The translations under genes and the position numbers were made by a program. This document shows positions 9,397 through 19,624 of a stretch of 64,000 nt of DNA, one piece after another. The notes under the pieces were generated by a model. It was not told the origin of the DNA and ran no database searches. It saw nothing but the letters and a program-made list of their open reading frames with translations. The number at the start of each line of letters is the position of its first letter. The stretch's first letter is position 1. Source of the stretch: Olleya aquimaris (lineage in GTDB: Bacteria > Bacteroidota > Bacteroidia > Flavobacteriales > Flavobacteriaceae); assembly GCF_003259525.1 (NCBI RefSeq), contig NZ_QLLO01000006.1:1-64000 (forward strand). Reading direction: 5' to 3'.

Positions 9397-12300
9397 TTAT
9401 TCTTCTAATCTAATGTCTAATCCTAATCCTTTCAATTCGTGCATAAGTACGTTGAACGATTCTGGTAATCCTGGTTCTGGCATTGGCTCTCCCTTAACGA
9501 TTGCTTCGTAAGTTTTAGCTCTACCTACTACGTCATCAGATTTTACAGTTAAGATTTCTCTTAAAGTACTTGACGCTCCATAAGCCTCAAGTGCCCAAAC
9601 TTCCATCTCACCAAAACGCTGACCTCCAAATTGTGCTTTACCACCTAAAGGTTGTTGTGTAATTAATGAGTATGGTCCAATAGAACGTGCGTGCATCTTA
9701 TCATCTACCATATGCCCTAATTTAAGCATGTAGATAACTCCAACGGTTGCAGGTTGATCAAATCTATCTCCAGTTCCACCATCATATAGATACGTATGAC
9801 CATATCTTGGTATTCCAGCTTCATCAGTTAATTCATTAATCTGATCTATGGTAGCACCATCAAAGATTGGAGTAGCAAATGTGCGACCTAAATCTTGTCC
9901 AGCCCATCCTAAAACAGTTTCGTAAATCTGTCCAATGTTCATACGAGATGGTACACCTAATGGGTTTAATACAATATCAACCGGAGTTCCATCTTCTAAG
10001 AAAGGCATATCTTCTTGACGAACAATACGTGCAACAATACCTTTGTTACCATGTCGTCCTGCCATCTTATCACCTACTTTTAACTTACGTTTTTTAGCAA
10101 TGTATACTTTAGCTAATTTGATGATTCCTGCAGGTAATTCATCTCCTACAGATATTGTAAACTTCTCACGTCTTAAAGATCCTTGTAAGTCGTTTTCCTT
10201 AATCTTATAATTATGAATTAAATCTGCAACTAATTTATTAGTATGCTCATCCGTAGTCCAAGTACCTCCTGTTAAGTGCGTATAATCATCAACTGCATTT
10301 AACATTTTTAAAGTGAATTTTTTACCTTTTGGTAATACTTCTTCACCTAAATCATTATAAATACCTTGTGATGTTTTTCCGTTAACTATAGCAAAAAGCT
10401 TTTCAACTAATACAGCTTGTAATTCGTCAAACTTAGTGTAATATAGATTTTCTAATTTAGCTATATCCTCTTTATCTTGTGCTCTTTTACGTTTATCTTT
10501 TACAGCTCTAGAGAATAATTTTTTGTTAATTACAACTCCATGTAAAGAAGGAGACGCTTTTAATGATGCATCTTTAACATCACCAGCTTTATCTCCGAAG
10601 ATAGCACGTAAAAGTTTTTCTTCTGGTGTTGGATCAGATTCTCCTTTAGGTGTAATCTTACCAATTAATATATCACCAGGTTTAACTTCTGCACCAATTC
10701 GAATCATTCCATTTTCATCAAGGTCTTTTGTTGCCTCTTCAGAAACATTTGGAATATCGTTAGTCAATTCTTCGTTTCCTAATTTAGTATCTCTTACATC
10801 TAAAGAGTACTCATCTATATGAATAGAAGTAAATATGTCTTCACGTACAACTTTTTCAGAAATCACAATTGCATCCTCAAAGTTATAACCCTTCCAAGGC
10901 ATAAAGGCAACTTTCATGTTTCTACCTAAAGCTAGCTCTCCTTTTTGGGTTGCATAACCTTCTGATAAAACTTGACCTTTAACTACTTTATCTCCTTTTT
11001 TAACAATAGGTTTTAAGTTGATAGAAGTTCCTTGGTTTGTTTTTCTAAACTTCACTAAAGGATAGGTCTTAACATCACTATCAAAACTAACTTTAGCTTC
11101 ATCTTCTGTACGTTCGTATTTAATTACAATCTCATTTGCATCAACATATTGTACTACTCCATCTCCTTCTGCATTAATTAATACACGAGAATCTGAAGCT
11201 ACTTGACGCTCTAATCCAGTTCCAACAATAGGAGCTTGAGGACGTAATAATGGTACCGCTTGACGCATCATGTTTGATCCCATCAATGCACGGTTGGCAT
11301 CATCATGCTCTAAGAATGGAATTAAAGATGCTGAAATCGATGAAATTTGGTTTGGTGCTACATCTGTATAATGAATCTCTTTAGGGTCCATTACAGGGAA
11401 ATCACCTTCCATACGAGCAATTACCTTGTCGTGTAAAATTTTTCCTTTATCATCAACTTCTACAGTTGCTTGCGCAATTAATTTATCTTCTTCTTCTTCA
11501 GCACTTAAATAAATTGGCTCTCCTTTAATATCTACAACACCTTTTTCTACTTTTCTATAAGGCGTTTCAATGAATCCCATTGAATTTACCTTAGCGTAAA
11601 CTGATAATGAAGAAATTAATCCAATGTTTGGTCCTTCAGGTGTTTCAATTGGACACAGTCTTCCGTAGTGTGTATAGTGAACATCACGAACCTCGAAACC
11701 TGCTCTTTCTCTAGATAAACCTCCAGGTCCTAATGCAGATAAACGACGTTTGTGAGTAATCTCTGCTAATGGATTGGTTTGATCCATAAATTGAGATAAC
11801 TGGTTTGTACCAAAAAACGAATTAATAACAGACGATAAGGTCTTCGCATTAATTAAATCAATTGGTGTAAACACTTCGTTATCACGAACGTTCATACGCT
11901 CACGAATAGTACGAGCCATACGGGCTAAACCAACACCAAATTGAGAAGATAACTGCTCACCTACTGTACGAACACGACGGTTAGATAAGTGGTCAATATC
12001 ATCAATCTCTGCTTTAGAGTTAATTAACTCAATTAAATATTTAATTATGGTAATGATATCTTCTTTGGTAAGCACTTGCTTATCCATACCAATATCTAAT
12101 CCTAATTTTTTATTCATTCTGTAACGACCTACTTCACCAAGAGAGTAACGTTGGTCACTAAAGAATAATTTGTCAATTATACCACGTGCTGTTTCCTCAT
12201 CTGGCGGTTCAGCATTACGTAATTGACGGTAAATATGTTCTACTGCTTCTTTTTCTGAGTTTGTAGGATCTTTTTGAAGCGTATTATGTATAATAGCATA

Positions 12301-13209
12301 ATCTCCTTGTTGTGCACTTTCTTTGTGTAAAAGAATAGTCTTCACGTCAATTTCAAGGATTTCTTCTATATTATCTTTATCTAATTCTGTATCACGGTCT
12401 AATACAATTTCGTTACGCTCTATAGATACTACTTCTCCAGTATCCTCATCTACGAAATCTTCATGCCAAGTATTTAATACACGAGCAGCAAGTTTACGAC
12501 CGATTACTTTTTTAAGTCCAGATTTTGACACTTTAACTTCTTCAGCTAAGTCAAAAATCTCTAAAATATCTTTATCTCGCTCAAATCCAATAGCTCTAAA
12601 AAGAGTAGTTACAGGTAACTTTTTCTTTCTATCGATGTATGCATACATCACTTGGTTAATATCTGTAGCGAATTCTATCCATGATCCTTTAAAAGGAATA
12701 ACTCTAGCTGAATATAATTTGGTTCCATTTGCATGGAATGATTGACCAAAAAATACACCTGGAGATCTATGTAATTGAGAGACTACTACACGTTCTGCAC
12801 CATTGATACAAAACGTACCAGAAGGTGTCATGTAAGGTATAGTTCCTAAGTACACATCTTGGACAATGGTCTCGAAATCCTCATGTTCAGGGTCTGTACA
12901 ATATAACTTTAACCTTGCTTTTAGCGGAACGCTATAGGTTAGTCCTCTTTCAATACACTCTTCTATGGTATATCTTGGTGGATCAATAAAGTAATCTAAA
13001 AATTCTAATACGAATTGATTACGTGTGTCTGTAATTGGAAAGTTTTCCATGAAGGTATTGTATAAACCTTCATCACCTCTTTCTTCAGATTTTGTTTCTA
13101 ACTGGAAAAAATCCTGGAAGGATTTAATCTGAATATCCATGAAATCTGGGTATTCTGTTCTATTAATAATAGACGAGAAATTTAATCTTTCAGCTTGTGT
13201 TACTAACAT
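9397..13209 (-). CDS. rpoB: DNA-directed RNA polymerase subunit beta
   Basis: 1270 residues from the ATG at 13209; an in-frame TTG directly before it is not needed. The rifampicin pocket is clear ([20 protein letters not shown] then RLSALGPGG, from about residue 466) with the Asp, His and Ser residues of rifampicin-sensitive enzymes in place. The C-terminal [20 protein letters not shown] motif is intact. It lies 125 bp after rplL, a gap that contains a stem-loop, and is followed by rpoC. Confidence 0.99.
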   Translation of the reverse strand: MLVTQAERLNFSSIINRTEYPDFMDIQIKSFQDFFQLETKSEERGDEGLYNTFMENFPITDTRNQFVLEFLDYFIDPPRYTIEECIERGLTYSVPLKARLKLYCTDPEHEDFETIVQDVYLGTIPYMTPSGTFCINGAERVVVSQLHRSPGVFFGQSFHANGTKLYSARVIPFKGSWIEFATDINQVMYAYIDRKKKLPVTTLFRAIGFERDKDILEIFDLAEEVKVSKSGLKKVIGRKLAARVLNTWHEDFVDEDTGEVVSIERNEIVLDRDTELDKDNIEEILEIDVKTILLHKESAQQGDYAIIHNTLQKDPTNSEKEAVEHIYRQLRNAEPPDEETARGIIDKLFFSDQRYSLGEVGRYRMNKKLGLDIGMDKQVLTKEDIITIIKYLIELINSKAEIDDIDHLSNRRVRTVGEQLSSQFGVGLARMARTIRERMNVRDNEVFTPIDLINAKTLSSVINSFFGTNQLSQFMDQTNPLAEITHKRRLSALGPGGLSRERAGFEVRDVHYTHYGRLCPIETPEGPNIGLISSLSVYAKVNSMGFIETPYRKVEKGVVDIKGEPIYLSAEEEEDKLIAQATVEVDDKGKILHDKVIARMEGDFPVMDPKEIHYTDVAPNQISSISASLIPFLEHDDANRALMGSNMMRQAVPLLRPQAPIVGTGLERQVASDSRVLINAEGDGVVQYVDANEIVIKYERTEDEAKVSFDSDVKTYPLVKFRKTNQGTSINLKPIVKKGDKVVKGQVLSEGYATQKGELALGRNMKVAFMPWKGYNFEDAIVISEKVVREDIFTSIHIDEYSLDVRDTKLGNEELTNDIPNVSEEATKDLDENGMIRIGAEVKPGDILIGKITPKGESDPTPEEKLLRAIFGDKAGDVKDASLKASPSLHGVVINKKLFSRAVKDKRKRAQDKEDIAKLENLYYTKFDELQAVLVEKLFAIVNGKTSQGIYNDLGEEVLPKGKKFTLKMLNAVDDYTHLTGGTWTTDEHTNKLVADLIHNYKIKENDLQGSLRREKFTISVGDELPAGIIKLAKVYIAKKRKLKVGDKMAGRHGNKGIVARIVRQEDMPFLEDGTPVDIVLNPLGVPSRMNIGQIYETVLGWAGQDLGRTFATPIFDGATIDQINELTDEAGIPRYGHTYLYDGGTGDRFDQPATVGVIYMLKLGHMVDDKMHARSIGPYSLITQQPLGGKAQFGGQRFGEMEVWALEAYGASSTLREILTVKSDDVVGRAKTYEAIVKGEPMPEPGLPESFNVLMHELKGLGLDIRLEE

Positions 13210-13274
13210 CAATGGACGAAATTTTGATTAAAAAAAATGTGATTGTATATAGCTAATGACTATATACGACAAAT

Positions 13275-13311
13275 GGTTTAGGTCGAAAAGCGCTTGCTTC
13301 AGACCTAAACC
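13275..13311 (-). other. Stem-loop in the rplL-rpoB spacer (possible attenuator or processing site)
   Basis: GGTTTAGGTC (13275-13284) pairs with GACCTAAACC (13302-13311); a smaller palindrome AAGCGCTT sits in the loop. It is 23 nt after the rplL stop and has no T-run, so it is not a classic terminator. In many bacteria this spacer holds an attenuator or RNase site that lowers rpoBC expression relative to L7/L12. The same role here is inferred from position. Confidence 0.5.
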
Positions 13312-13334
13312 TTTGTAAAAATTATTGAGTAAGC

Positions 13335-13712
13335 TTACTTAAGCTCAACCTCTGCTCCAGCTTCTTCTAATGAAGTTTTTAAGCCTTCAGCTTCGTCTTT
13401 AGAAACTCCTTCTTTGATTGCACTTGGTGCATCATCAACTAAACCTTTAGCTTCTTTTAATCCTAAACCAGTTAATTCTTTAACTAATTTTACAACAGCT
13501 AACTTAGCGCTACCTGCTGATTTTAAAATTACATCAAATTCAGTTTGAGCTTCTGCAGCGTCACCACCAGCAGCAGCACCTCCAGCAGCAACTGCTACAG
13601 CAGCAGCAGCAGGCTCGATACCATACTCATCTTTTAAAATAGTAGCTAACTCGTTTACTTCTTTTACCGTAAGGTTAACTAATTGTTCTGCGAAATCTTT
13701 TAAATCTGCCAT
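13335..13712 (-). CDS. rplL: Ribosomal protein bL12 (L7/L12)
   Basis: 125 residues: N-terminal dimerisation helices (about 1-30), an Ala/Gly-rich hinge (about 36-52) and the conserved C-terminal factor-binding domain with [20 protein letters not shown]. It forms the ribosomal stalk on uL10 and recruits translational GTPases. It lies 63 bp after rplJ. Confidence 0.98.
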   Translation of the reverse strand: MADLKDFAEQLVNLTVKEVNELATILKDEYGIEPAAAAVAVAAGGAAAGGDAAEAQTEFDVILKSAGSAKLAVVKLVKELTGLGLKEAKGLVDDAPSAIKEGVSKDEAEGLKTSLEEAGAEVELK

Positions 13713-13775
13713 TTTTCTATCGTTTTAATAATTTTTTAATTTAATATATAATTGTAAAAGTGCGTACTTTTTAAA

Positions 13776-14297
13776 TTATCCCTCTTTTTGAGATAATGTT
13801 TTTAAGATACCTGAAAGTTTTCCACCACTAGATTTAAGAGCTGAAACAACGTTTTTAGCTGGAGATTGTAATAATCCAACGATTTCTCCAATTAACTCTT
13901 CTCTAGACTTGATGTCTACTAACATATCTAACTGATCGTCTCCTAAGTAAATAGCTTCTTCAATAAAAGCACCTTTTAAAAGAGGCTTTTCTGATTTTTT
14001 TCTAAAAGCTTTAATTACTTTAGCTGGAGCGTTTCCAGTTTCAGAATACATCACAGATGTATTTCCTTTAAGTGTTGATGGTAATGCTCCAAAGTCTCTT
14101 TCTGAAGCTTCCATTGCTTTTTCAAGTAATGTATTTTTAACTACTGCTAATTTCACATCAGCTTTAAAACAAGCACGACGTAAATCTGAAGTAGCACCTG
14201 CATTTAAACCAGAAATATCTGCGATGTAGATATTTGAATTATCAGCTAATTGTGCAGTTAAGTCTTTAATTACTTGTGATTTTTCTTCTCTTGTCAT
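13776..14297 (-). CDS. rplJ: Ribosomal protein uL10
   Basis: 173 residues, normal for uL10, with the N-terminal rRNA-binding domain (IYIADISGLNAG...) and a C-terminal helix that carries bL12 dimers. It is only 23 bp after rplA, so there is no room for the long L10-binding leader known from enteric bacteria. If autoregulation exists its target must lie elsewhere. Confidence 0.98.
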   Translation of the reverse strand: MTREEKSQVIKDLTAQLADNSNIYIADISGLNAGATSDLRRACFKADVKLAVVKNTLLEKAMEASERDFGALPSTLKGNTSVMYSETGNAPAKVIKAFRKKSEKPLLKGAFIEEAIYLGDDQLDMLVDIKSREELIGEIVGLLQSPAKNVVSALKSSGGKLSGILKTLSQKEG

Positions 14298-14320
14298 AAT
14301 AATATAAAGTGTTTAACTAC

Positions 14321-15010
14321 TTAACCTATTTTAGTATCTACAGCAATACTAGGACTCATTGTACTTGACATATAAATGCTCTTTACATAAACTCCTTTTG
14401 ATGCAGTTGGTTTAAGTTTCATTATAGTTGTTAATAATTCGTTTGCATTACCTTCAATTTTATCAGCACTGAAAGATGCTTTACCTATAGATGCATGTAC
14501 TATACCTGTTTTATCAACTTTAAAGTCGATTTTACCAGCTTTTACTTCTGTTACAGCTTTTGCTACATCCATAGTTACCGTTCCTGTTTTAGGGTTAGGC
14601 ATTAAACCACGAGGACCTAATACACGTCCTAAAGGACCTAATTTACCCATAACACTAGGCATAGTGATAATTACATCTACATCAGTCCAACCACTCTTGA
14701 TTTTATCAAGGTATTCGTCTAATCCAACGTAATCTGCACCAGCTTCTTTAGCTTCTGCTTCTTTATCTGGAGTTACTAAAGCTAAAACTTTAGTGTCTTT
14801 ACCAGTTCCGTGAGGAAGAGATACTACACCTCTTACCATTTGATTAGCTTTTCTTGGGTCAACCCCTAAACGAATTGCTAAATCCACAGATGCGTCAAAT
14901 TTGGTATTAGTAATTTCTTTTACTAATTCTGAAGCTTCTTTTAAAGAATATACTTTATCCTTTTCTATTTTAGCTACAGCTTCTTTTTGTTTTCTTGTTA
15001 ATCTTGCCAT
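14321..15010 (-). CDS. rplA: Ribosomal protein uL1
   Basis: 229 residues, full length. The central uL1 signature [19 protein letters not shown] is present. uL1 forms the mobile stalk at the E site and in other bacteria represses its own rplK-rplA mRNA. The rplK-rplA gap is 17 bp, consistent with co-translation. Confidence 0.98.
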   Translation of the reverse strand: MARLTRKQKEAVAKIEKDKVYSLKEASELVKEITNTKFDASVDLAIRLGVDPRKANQMVRGVVSLPHGTGKDTKVLALVTPDKEAEAKEAGADYVGLDEYLDKIKSGWTDVDVIITMPSVMGKLGPLGRVLGPRGLMPNPKTGTVTMDVAKAVTEVKAGKIDFKVDKTGIVHASIGKASFSADKIEGNANELLTTIMKLKPTASKGVYVKSIYMSSTMSPSIAVDTKIG

Positions 15011-15027
15011 TTTAAAATCTTTTTAGG

Positions 15028-15468
15028 TTAATTTGGTGCGTCTCCACCTTTAACAGTTATACCCATAGATCTTGCAGTACCAGCAATCATTTTCATTGCA
15101 GAGTCTAATGTAAATGCATTTAAATCTACCATTTTATCTTCTGCAATAGTTTTGATTTGATCCCAAGAAACTTTTGCTACTTTTTTCACGTGTGGTTCAC
15201 CTGAACCCTTTTTTACTTTGGCCGCTTCTAATAATTGAACCGCTGCAGGTGGTGTCTTAATTACAAAGTCAAATGATTTGTCTTTGTAAACAGATATCAC
15301 AACTGGTAATACTTTACCAGCTTTATCTTGGGTTCTAGCATTAAATTGCTTACAGAACTCCATGATGTTTACTCCAGCAGCACCTAAAGCGGGTCCAACC
15401 GGTGGCGACGGATTCGCTGCACCTCCCCTTACTTGTAGTTTAACTACTTTTCCTAATTCTTTTGCCAT
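15028..15468 (-). CDS. rplK: Ribosomal protein uL11
   Basis: 146 residues with the N-terminal [19 protein letters not shown] signature and the C-terminal rRNA-binding domain ([16 protein letters not shown]). It is part of the GTPase-associated centre. It lies 72 bp after nusG; that spacer holds a weak AAGTG...CACTT stem, which could be a uL1 target, but I cannot support this further. Confidence 0.98.
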   Translation of the reverse strand: MAKELGKVVKLQVRGGAANPSPPVGPALGAAGVNIMEFCKQFNARTQDKAGKVLPVVISVYKDKSFDFVIKTPPAAVQLLEAAKVKKGSGEPHVKKVAKVSWDQIKTIAEDKMVDLNAFTLDSAMKMIAGTARSMGITVKGGDAPN

Positions 15469-15540
15469 TTTGAATAATTTAGTTTTGTGTTCTTATTAAG
15501 TGGAAGCCTAAAGGAACACTTATCTCTAGTGTAACAATTA

Positions 15541-16095
15541 TTAAATTTTTTCTACTTGCATATAACTTAATTCTAATGGTGTTTTTCTTCCAAAAATTTT
15601 AACCATTACTTCAAGCTTACGTTTTTCTTCATTGATATTTTCAATAGTACCATCAAATCCATTAAACGGACCATCAATCACTTTAACAGTTTCTCCCTTT
15701 GTAAACGGAATTGCAACATTAACATCTGCATCTACTGATAACTCATCTACTTTACCAAGCATTCTATTAACTTCAGATTGTCTTAATGGTAAAGGATCTC
15801 CTCCTTTTGTTGCTCCTAAAAAACCGATTACATTAGTAATTGATTTGATAATATGAGGGATTTCTCCGGTTAAATTTGCCTTTATCATAATATAACCGCT
15901 GAAGTAAACTTTTTCTTTGTTTACTTTTTTACCGTTTCTTATCTGAACTACTTTTTCTGTAGGCACTAAAACTTGCTCTACATAATCTTGTAGACCCAGT
16001 CTAGCTATTTCATTTTCGATATAGGTCTTAATTTTATTTTCTTGACCACTTACCGCTCTAACTACATACCATTTTTTTTCTCCTACTTCAGCCAT
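15541..16095 (-). CDS. nusG: Transcription termination/antitermination protein NusG
   Basis: 184 residues: N-terminal NGN domain beginning KKWYVVRAVSGQENK, and a C-terminal KOW motif (VKVIDGPFNGFDGTI...). It binds RNA polymerase and links it to Rho or the ribosome. It lies 6 bp after secE, the usual secE-nusG pairing. Confidence 0.97.
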   Translation of the reverse strand: MAEVGEKKWYVVRAVSGQENKIKTYIENEIARLGLQDYVEQVLVPTEKVVQIRNGKKVNKEKVYFSGYIMIKANLTGEIPHIIKSITNVIGFLGATKGGDPLPLRQSEVNRMLGKVDELSVDADVNVAIPFTKGETVKVIDGPFNGFDGTIENINEEKRKLEVMVKIFGRKTPLELSYMQVEKI

Positions 16096-16101
16096 AATGT
16101 T

Positions 16102-16296
16102 TTATCCTATAAGATTAAAGTATAAACTAATTACCTTACTAAAAACGGTATCAATTCCCCAAATAGCTAAAGAAAAAATAATTGAAAAAACAGCCACAAG
16201 GATAGTTAAACTTTGCGCTTCAGACCAAGGAGTCCAAGTTACATTATTTTTTAACTCACCAAATGATTCTTTTATATAGTTTACTATTCCAGCCAT
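16102..16296 (-). CDS. secE: Preprotein translocase subunit SecE
   Basis: 64 residues with a short amphipathic N-terminus (YIKESFGELKNNVTWTPWSE) and a single transmembrane helix (about residues 30-52), the minimal SecE form. It is a component of SecYEG in the inner membrane. Its position between tRNA-Trp and nusG supports the call. Confidence 0.95.
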   Translation of the reverse strand: MAGIVNYIKESFGELKNNVTWTPWSEAQSLTILVAVFSIIFSLAIWGIDTVFSKVISLYFNLIG

Positions 16297-16374
16297 ATTA
16301 TTTTATTTAATGTCTTCACAATGAGCGGACAACTTATTATTTACTAACAAGAGATAAACACTTGTTAAACATTG

Positions 16375-16447
16375 CACGGGTTGAGAGACTCGAACTCCCG
16401 ACACCTGGTTTTGGAGACCAGTGCTCTACCAACTGAGCTAAACCCGT
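16375..16447 (-). tRNA. tRNA-Trp (anticodon CCA)
   Basis: A 73-nt cloverleaf on the minus strand: acceptor ACGGGTT/AACCCGT, D-stem GCTC/GAGC, anticodon stem CTGGT/ACCAG around CTCCAAA (CCA), T-arm GGGAGTTCGAGTCTC, discriminator G. The 3' CCA is not encoded. It lies between tuf and secE, a common arrangement. Confidence 0.97.
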
Positions 16448-16510
16448 AAATATAAATCAAGGCGCTTCGAAAAACGAAGCACCTTAATTCTATATTTATT
16501 AAACTATAAT

Positions 16511-17698
16511 TTAGTCTAAAATCTCAGTTACCTGACCAGCCCCAACTGTTCTACCACCTTCACGAATCGCGAAACGTAGTCCAACATTCATTGCAATTGG
16601 TTGGATTAACTCAACAGTAATAGTTAAGTTATCACCAGGCATTACCATCTCTACTCCAGAAGGAAGCGCAATGTTTCCTGTTACGTCAGTTGTACGTACG
16701 TAGAACTGTGGACGGTAGTTATTATGGAATGGAGTGTGACGTCCACCTTCTTCTTTTTTAAGAATATAAACCTCAGCTTTAAATTTAGCGTGTGGTGTTA
16801 CAGATCCTGGCTTAGTAATTACCATACCTCTAGAGATTTGAGATTTCTCAATACCTCTTAATAAGATACCAGCGTTATCACCAGCTTCACCTCTATCTAA
16901 TATTTGACGGAACATTTCAATTCCTGTAATAGTAGAAGTTAATTTCTCAGCACCCATACCGATAATTTCAACAGGGTCTCCTGTGTTAGCTACACCAGTT
17001 TCAATACGACCAGTTGCAACAGTTCCACGACCTGTAATTGAGAATACATCTTCAATTGGCATTAAGAAAGGCTTATCCATATCACGAACAGGCTCTTCAA
17101 TCCAGTTATCAACTGCTTCCATTAATTCCATTACAGTATCAACCCACTTTTGCTCACCATTTAAGGCACCTAAAGCAGATCCAGAAACAACAGGTCCGTT
17201 ATCACCATCGTACTCATAGAACGATAATAATTCTCTAACCTCCATATCTACTAACTCTAATAACTCTTCATCATCAACCATATCCACTTTATTTAAGAAT
17301 ACTACTATTCTTGGGATACCAACCTGACGCCCTAATAAGATATGCTCACGAGTTTGTGGCATTGGACCATCTGTTGCAGCTACCACTAAAATAGCACCAT
17401 CCATTTGAGCAGCACCAGTTACCATGTTTTTTACGTAATCGGCGTGACCTGGACAATCTACGTGTGCATAGTGACGGTTAGCTGTTTGATATTCTACGTG
17501 TGAAGTATTAATAGTAATACCTCTTTCTTTTTCTTCAGGAGCGTTATCGATAGTATCGAAATCTCTTGCTTCTGATAAACCTGCATCAGCTAATACTTTA
17601 GTAATAGCAGCAGTTAAAGTTGTTTTACCGTGATCTACGTGTCCAATTGTACCTATATTTAAGTGTGGTTTTGAACGATCGAAAGTTGCCTTTGCCAT
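16511..17698 (-). CDS. tuf: Elongation factor Tu
   Basis: 395 residues, full length. G1 GHVDHGKT is at residues 19-26, followed by DCPGHADY and NKVD, and the three-domain EF-Tu fold ends with [11 protein letters not shown]. It delivers aminoacyl-tRNA to the ribosome. It is preceded by four tRNA genes and followed by tRNA-Trp and secE; all are probably transcribed from the promoter at 18247-18275. The codons are strongly biased, as expected for a highly expressed gene. Confidence 0.99.
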   Translation of the reverse strand: MAKATFDRSKPHLNIGTIGHVDHGKTTLTAAITKVLADAGLSEARDFDTIDNAPEEKERGITINTSHVEYQTANRHYAHVDCPGHADYVKNMVTGAAQMDGAILVVAATDGPMPQTREHILLGRQVGIPRIVVFLNKVDMVDDEELLELVDMEVRELLSFYEYDGDNGPVVSGSALGALNGEQKWVDTVMELMEAVDNWIEEPVRDMDKPFLMPIEDVFSITGRGTVATGRIETGVANTGDPVEIIGMGAEKLTSTITGIEMFRQILDRGEAGDNAGILLRGIEKSQISRGMVITKPGSVTPHAKFKAEVYILKKEEGGRHTPFHNNYRPQFYVRTTDVTGNIALPSGVEMVMPGDNLTITVELIQPIAMNVGLRFAIREGGRTVGAGQVTEILD

Positions 17699-17762
17699 GT
17701 TTTAATAATTTAATCTTAGTTATATAATAATATTAGTGTATTCAAAATTTATCTTTAAAAAG

Positions 17763-17834
17763 AGCCAATGACGGGATTTGAACCCGTGACCTCTTCCTTA
17801 CCAAGGAAACGCTCTACCCCTGAGCTACACCGGC
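17763..17834 (-). tRNA. tRNA-Thr (anticodon GGU)
   Basis: A 72-nt cloverleaf: acceptor GCCGGTG pairs with CATTGGC (two G-U pairs), U8-A9, D-stem GCTC/GAGC, anticodon loop TTGGTAA between TTCC and GGAA, T-arm ACGGGTTCAAATCCCGT. The discriminator is U and CCA is not encoded. It lies just upstream of tuf. Confidence 0.96.
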
Positions 17835-17846
17835 TTAAATAATTAG

Positions 17847-17919
17847 AGCGAGAGACCGGGTTCGAACCGGCGACATTCAGCTTGGAAGGCTGACGCTCTA
17901 CCAACTGAGCTACTCTCGC
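17847..17919 (-). tRNA. tRNA-Gly (anticodon UCC)
   Basis: A 73-nt cloverleaf: acceptor GCGAGAG/CTCTCGC, D-stem GCTC/GAGC, anticodon loop CTTCCAA between CAGC and GCTG, T-arm CCGGTTCGAACCCGG. CCA is not encoded. Second tRNA upstream of tuf. Confidence 0.97.
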
Positions 17920-17965
17920 AATTATTTAAAATCCTTTAATGTTTAAAATATCTTTTAAAAAAAAG

Positions 17966-18047
<82 letters not shown>

Positions 18048-18120
18048 AATTTTAAACTTTTCACTCTAATAAAGAACTTATAAAGTCAAATTAAAATAAA
18101 TCAATTTTTCCTTATTTAAG

Positions 18121-18194
18121 AGCCGATGGAGGGACTCGAACCCACGACCTGCTGATTACAAATCAGCTGCTCTAGCCAGCTGAGCTACATCGGC
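18121..18194 (-). tRNA. tRNA-Thr (anticodon UGU)
   Basis: A 74-nt cloverleaf: acceptor GCCGATG/CATCGGC, D-stem GCTC/GAGC, anticodon loop TTTGTAA between GCTGA and TCAGC, T-arm GTGGGTTCGAGTCCCTC (loosely paired), discriminator U. It is the first gene of the tRNA-tuf-rpoBC transcript. Confidence 0.96.
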
Positions 18195-18217
18195 TTTTTA
18201 CTGCAATTTTTAGTTAT

Positions 18218-18244
18218 AAAAAAAGCCCGCTATTTCTAACGGAC
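18218..18244 (-). terminator. Terminator-like hairpin at the transcript start of the tRNA-tuf operon / 3' end of hpf
   Basis: On the minus strand GTCCGTTA-GAAA-TAGCGGGC (18244-18225) makes an 8-bp stem with two G-U pairs and a GAAA tetraloop, followed directly by T7. It is 50 nt after the hpf stop, so it can end the xerC-hpf transcript. Because the tRNA promoter lies between hpf and the hairpin, it would also form the first 20 nt of the tRNA-tuf transcript. Confidence 0.75.
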
Positions 18245-18246
18245 TG

Positions 18247-18275
18247 CAAATGTAAATATTTATTTATTTATTCAA
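18247..18275 (-). promoter_or_regulatory. Promoter of the tRNA-tuf-secE-nusG-rpl-rpoBC cluster
   Basis: On the minus strand TTG (18275-18273), an 18-nt spacer and TACATTTG (18254-18247) fit the Bacteroidota sigma-A consensus closely. The predicted start is near 18244, at the first base of the hairpin described for 18218-18244, 50 nt before tRNA-Thr(UGU). Confidence 0.75.
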
Positions 18276-18294
18276 AACATTTTTTCAAAATATT

Positions 18295-18597
18295 TTAAAA
18301 TTTTTCTCTTAATTTTTGTTTTCGCTTTTTTAATTGCCTTTCTAGAGACGCTACAGCTACATCAACTCCCTCTTCAAAAGACTTACAATGTTTTTTTACA
18401 ATTAAACTATCACCTGGAACATTTAGCTTGGCTTCAAATATTTTATTTAGTTTATCACTTCTTTTTTCAACTTTTAAATAGACTTCAGATTGTATTACTT
18501 TATCATAAAACAATTCTAATTTATTCATTCTTTTTTGAATGAAGTCTAATAGTTTTGGATCTGCGTTAAAATTAACTGCTTGGGTGTTTACCTTCAT
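18295..18597 (-). CDS. hpf: Short ribosome hibernation-promoting factor (HPF/RaiA family)
   Basis: 100 residues, the size of short HPF, without the C-terminal dimerisation domain of long HPF. The pattern MKVNTQAVNFNADPKLLDFI..., a basic central helix and SFEEGVDVAVASLERQLKKR match the ribosome-associated inhibitor fold that blocks the decoding site in slow growth. It lies 25 bp after xerC and is probably co-transcribed with it, ending at the hairpin at 18218-18244. Confidence 0.9.
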   Translation of the reverse strand: MKVNTQAVNFNADPKLLDFIQKRMNKLELFYDKVIQSEVYLKVEKRSDKLNKIFEAKLNVPGDSLIVKKHCKSFEEGVDVAVASLERQLKKRKQKLREKF

Positions 18598-18622
18598 ACT
18601 TTAGATTTTTGTGGTTAAACAT

Positions 18623-19513
18623 TTATTTTTTGTTCCTTGGATGTGCTTTAGCATATACTTTTTTTAACTCTGCTATACTATTATGTGTATAAACTTGAGT
18701 AGCTGCTAAACTTGAATGCCCTAATAATTCTTTAACAGCATTTAGCTCGGCACCTTGATTTAAGAGGTGTGTTGCAAAAGAATGCCTTAGTATATGTGGG
18801 CTTTTTTTTACCTTACTGGAAGCTATACTAAAATAATCATTTATTATTCTGTACACAAGAGTTTCATAAATTTTAACGCCTTTTTTGGTTAGAAACAAAT
18901 ACTCTTTATCTGAAATGTTTTCTAATTGATTTCTTTGAATTAAATAACTAGTAATACTTTCTGTCACTAATTTTAACAAAGGAATGACACGTTCTTTATT
19001 TCTTTTACCTAAGATTTTAATTGTTTTATTTTCTAAATCGACATCTTTTAATTTGATGTTTATAAGTTCTATACGTCTTATTCCTGTAGAATAAAATAGC
19101 TCTATGATTAGTTTATTTCTTAAGCCTTCAAAAGATTGATTATGATTTATTTGATCTAGTACGTTAGCAACTTCTTGTTCTGAAAATGGAATTTGTACTT
19201 TTTTACTTGTTTTAAGCGCTTTGTGTTTGACAAGAGGATTGGTTTTTATTTCTTCAATTTTCAATAAAAATTTGAAAAAACTATTTAAAGCAGATATCTT
19301 TCTGTTTATACTTCTATTTGTTATTTTTTTTTCTACCAAACTGACTATCCAAGTTCTAATTTGCGGATAGTTGACTTCATTTATAGTATTATGTTGGTTT
19401 TCTTCATTTAGAAAATCTAGAAACGATTGAATATCTTTTTTATAGGCGTTTACTGTTAGCTCTGAATATTTTTTTTCGAGTAGCAAATAATCTAAAAAAG
19501 CTTTAAGCAGCAT
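18623..19513 (-). CDS. xerC: Tyrosine recombinase XerC
   Basis: 296 residues with an N-terminal SAM-like DNA-binding domain (about 1-90) and the catalytic domain carrying R146, K170, H240, R243, H266 and the nucleophile Y275 (LRHSFATHLL, LGHSSLAATQVYTH). Size and placement next to rpsU, hpf and tuf fit the chromosomal dimer-resolution recombinase rather than a mobile-element integrase. A TATATTTA box at 19548-19541 may be its promoter. Confidence 0.9.
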   Translation of the reverse strand: MLLKAFLDYLLLEKKYSELTVNAYKKDIQSFLDFLNEENQHNTINEVNYPQIRTWIVSLVEKKITNRSINRKISALNSFFKFLLKIEEIKTNPLVKHKALKTSKKVQIPFSEQEVANVLDQINHNQSFEGLRNKLIIELFYSTGIRRIELINIKLKDVDLENKTIKILGKRNKERVIPLLKLVTESITSYLIQRNQLENISDKEYLFLTKKGVKIYETLVYRIINDYFSIASSKVKKSPHILRHSFATHLLNQGAELNAVKELLGHSSLAATQVYTHNSIAELKKVYAKAHPRNKK

Positions 19514-19576
19514 GAATTTTTGTTTCTAATAAGTTATGTATAAATATACTATTTTGAAATGGATTAGTAGTAAAAC

Positions 19577-19605
19577 AAAAATCCCACTAAAACTAGTGGG
19601 ATTTT
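19577..19605 (-). terminator. Terminator of rpsU
   Basis: ATCCCACTA (19581-19589) pairs with TAGTGGGAT (19594-19602), flanked by A- and T-runs, 20 nt after the rpsU stop. The flanking A and T tracts make it usable on both strands. It makes rpsU a single-gene transcript. Confidence 0.8.
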
Positions 19606-19624
19606 AAATGTATAGAATCTACAA

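Noticed and set aside
12323-12745. 140-codon plus-strand ORF inside rpoB
   Set aside because: Low-complexity Ser/Ile-rich shadow of rpoB with no initiation context or family resemblance. Other opposite-strand ORFs (for example 10523-10822, 25183-25542, 57150-57596) were left out for the same reason.
15469-15540. uL1 autoregulatory site before rplK
   Set aside because: Only a weak AAGTG/CACTT stem is present, and I could not identify the uL1-binding consensus.
18623-19513. Mobile-element integrase
   Set aside because: The tyrosine recombinase lies in a conserved rpsU-hpf-tuf setting, close to several tRNA genes by operon order only; no attachment-site duplication or cargo was found.
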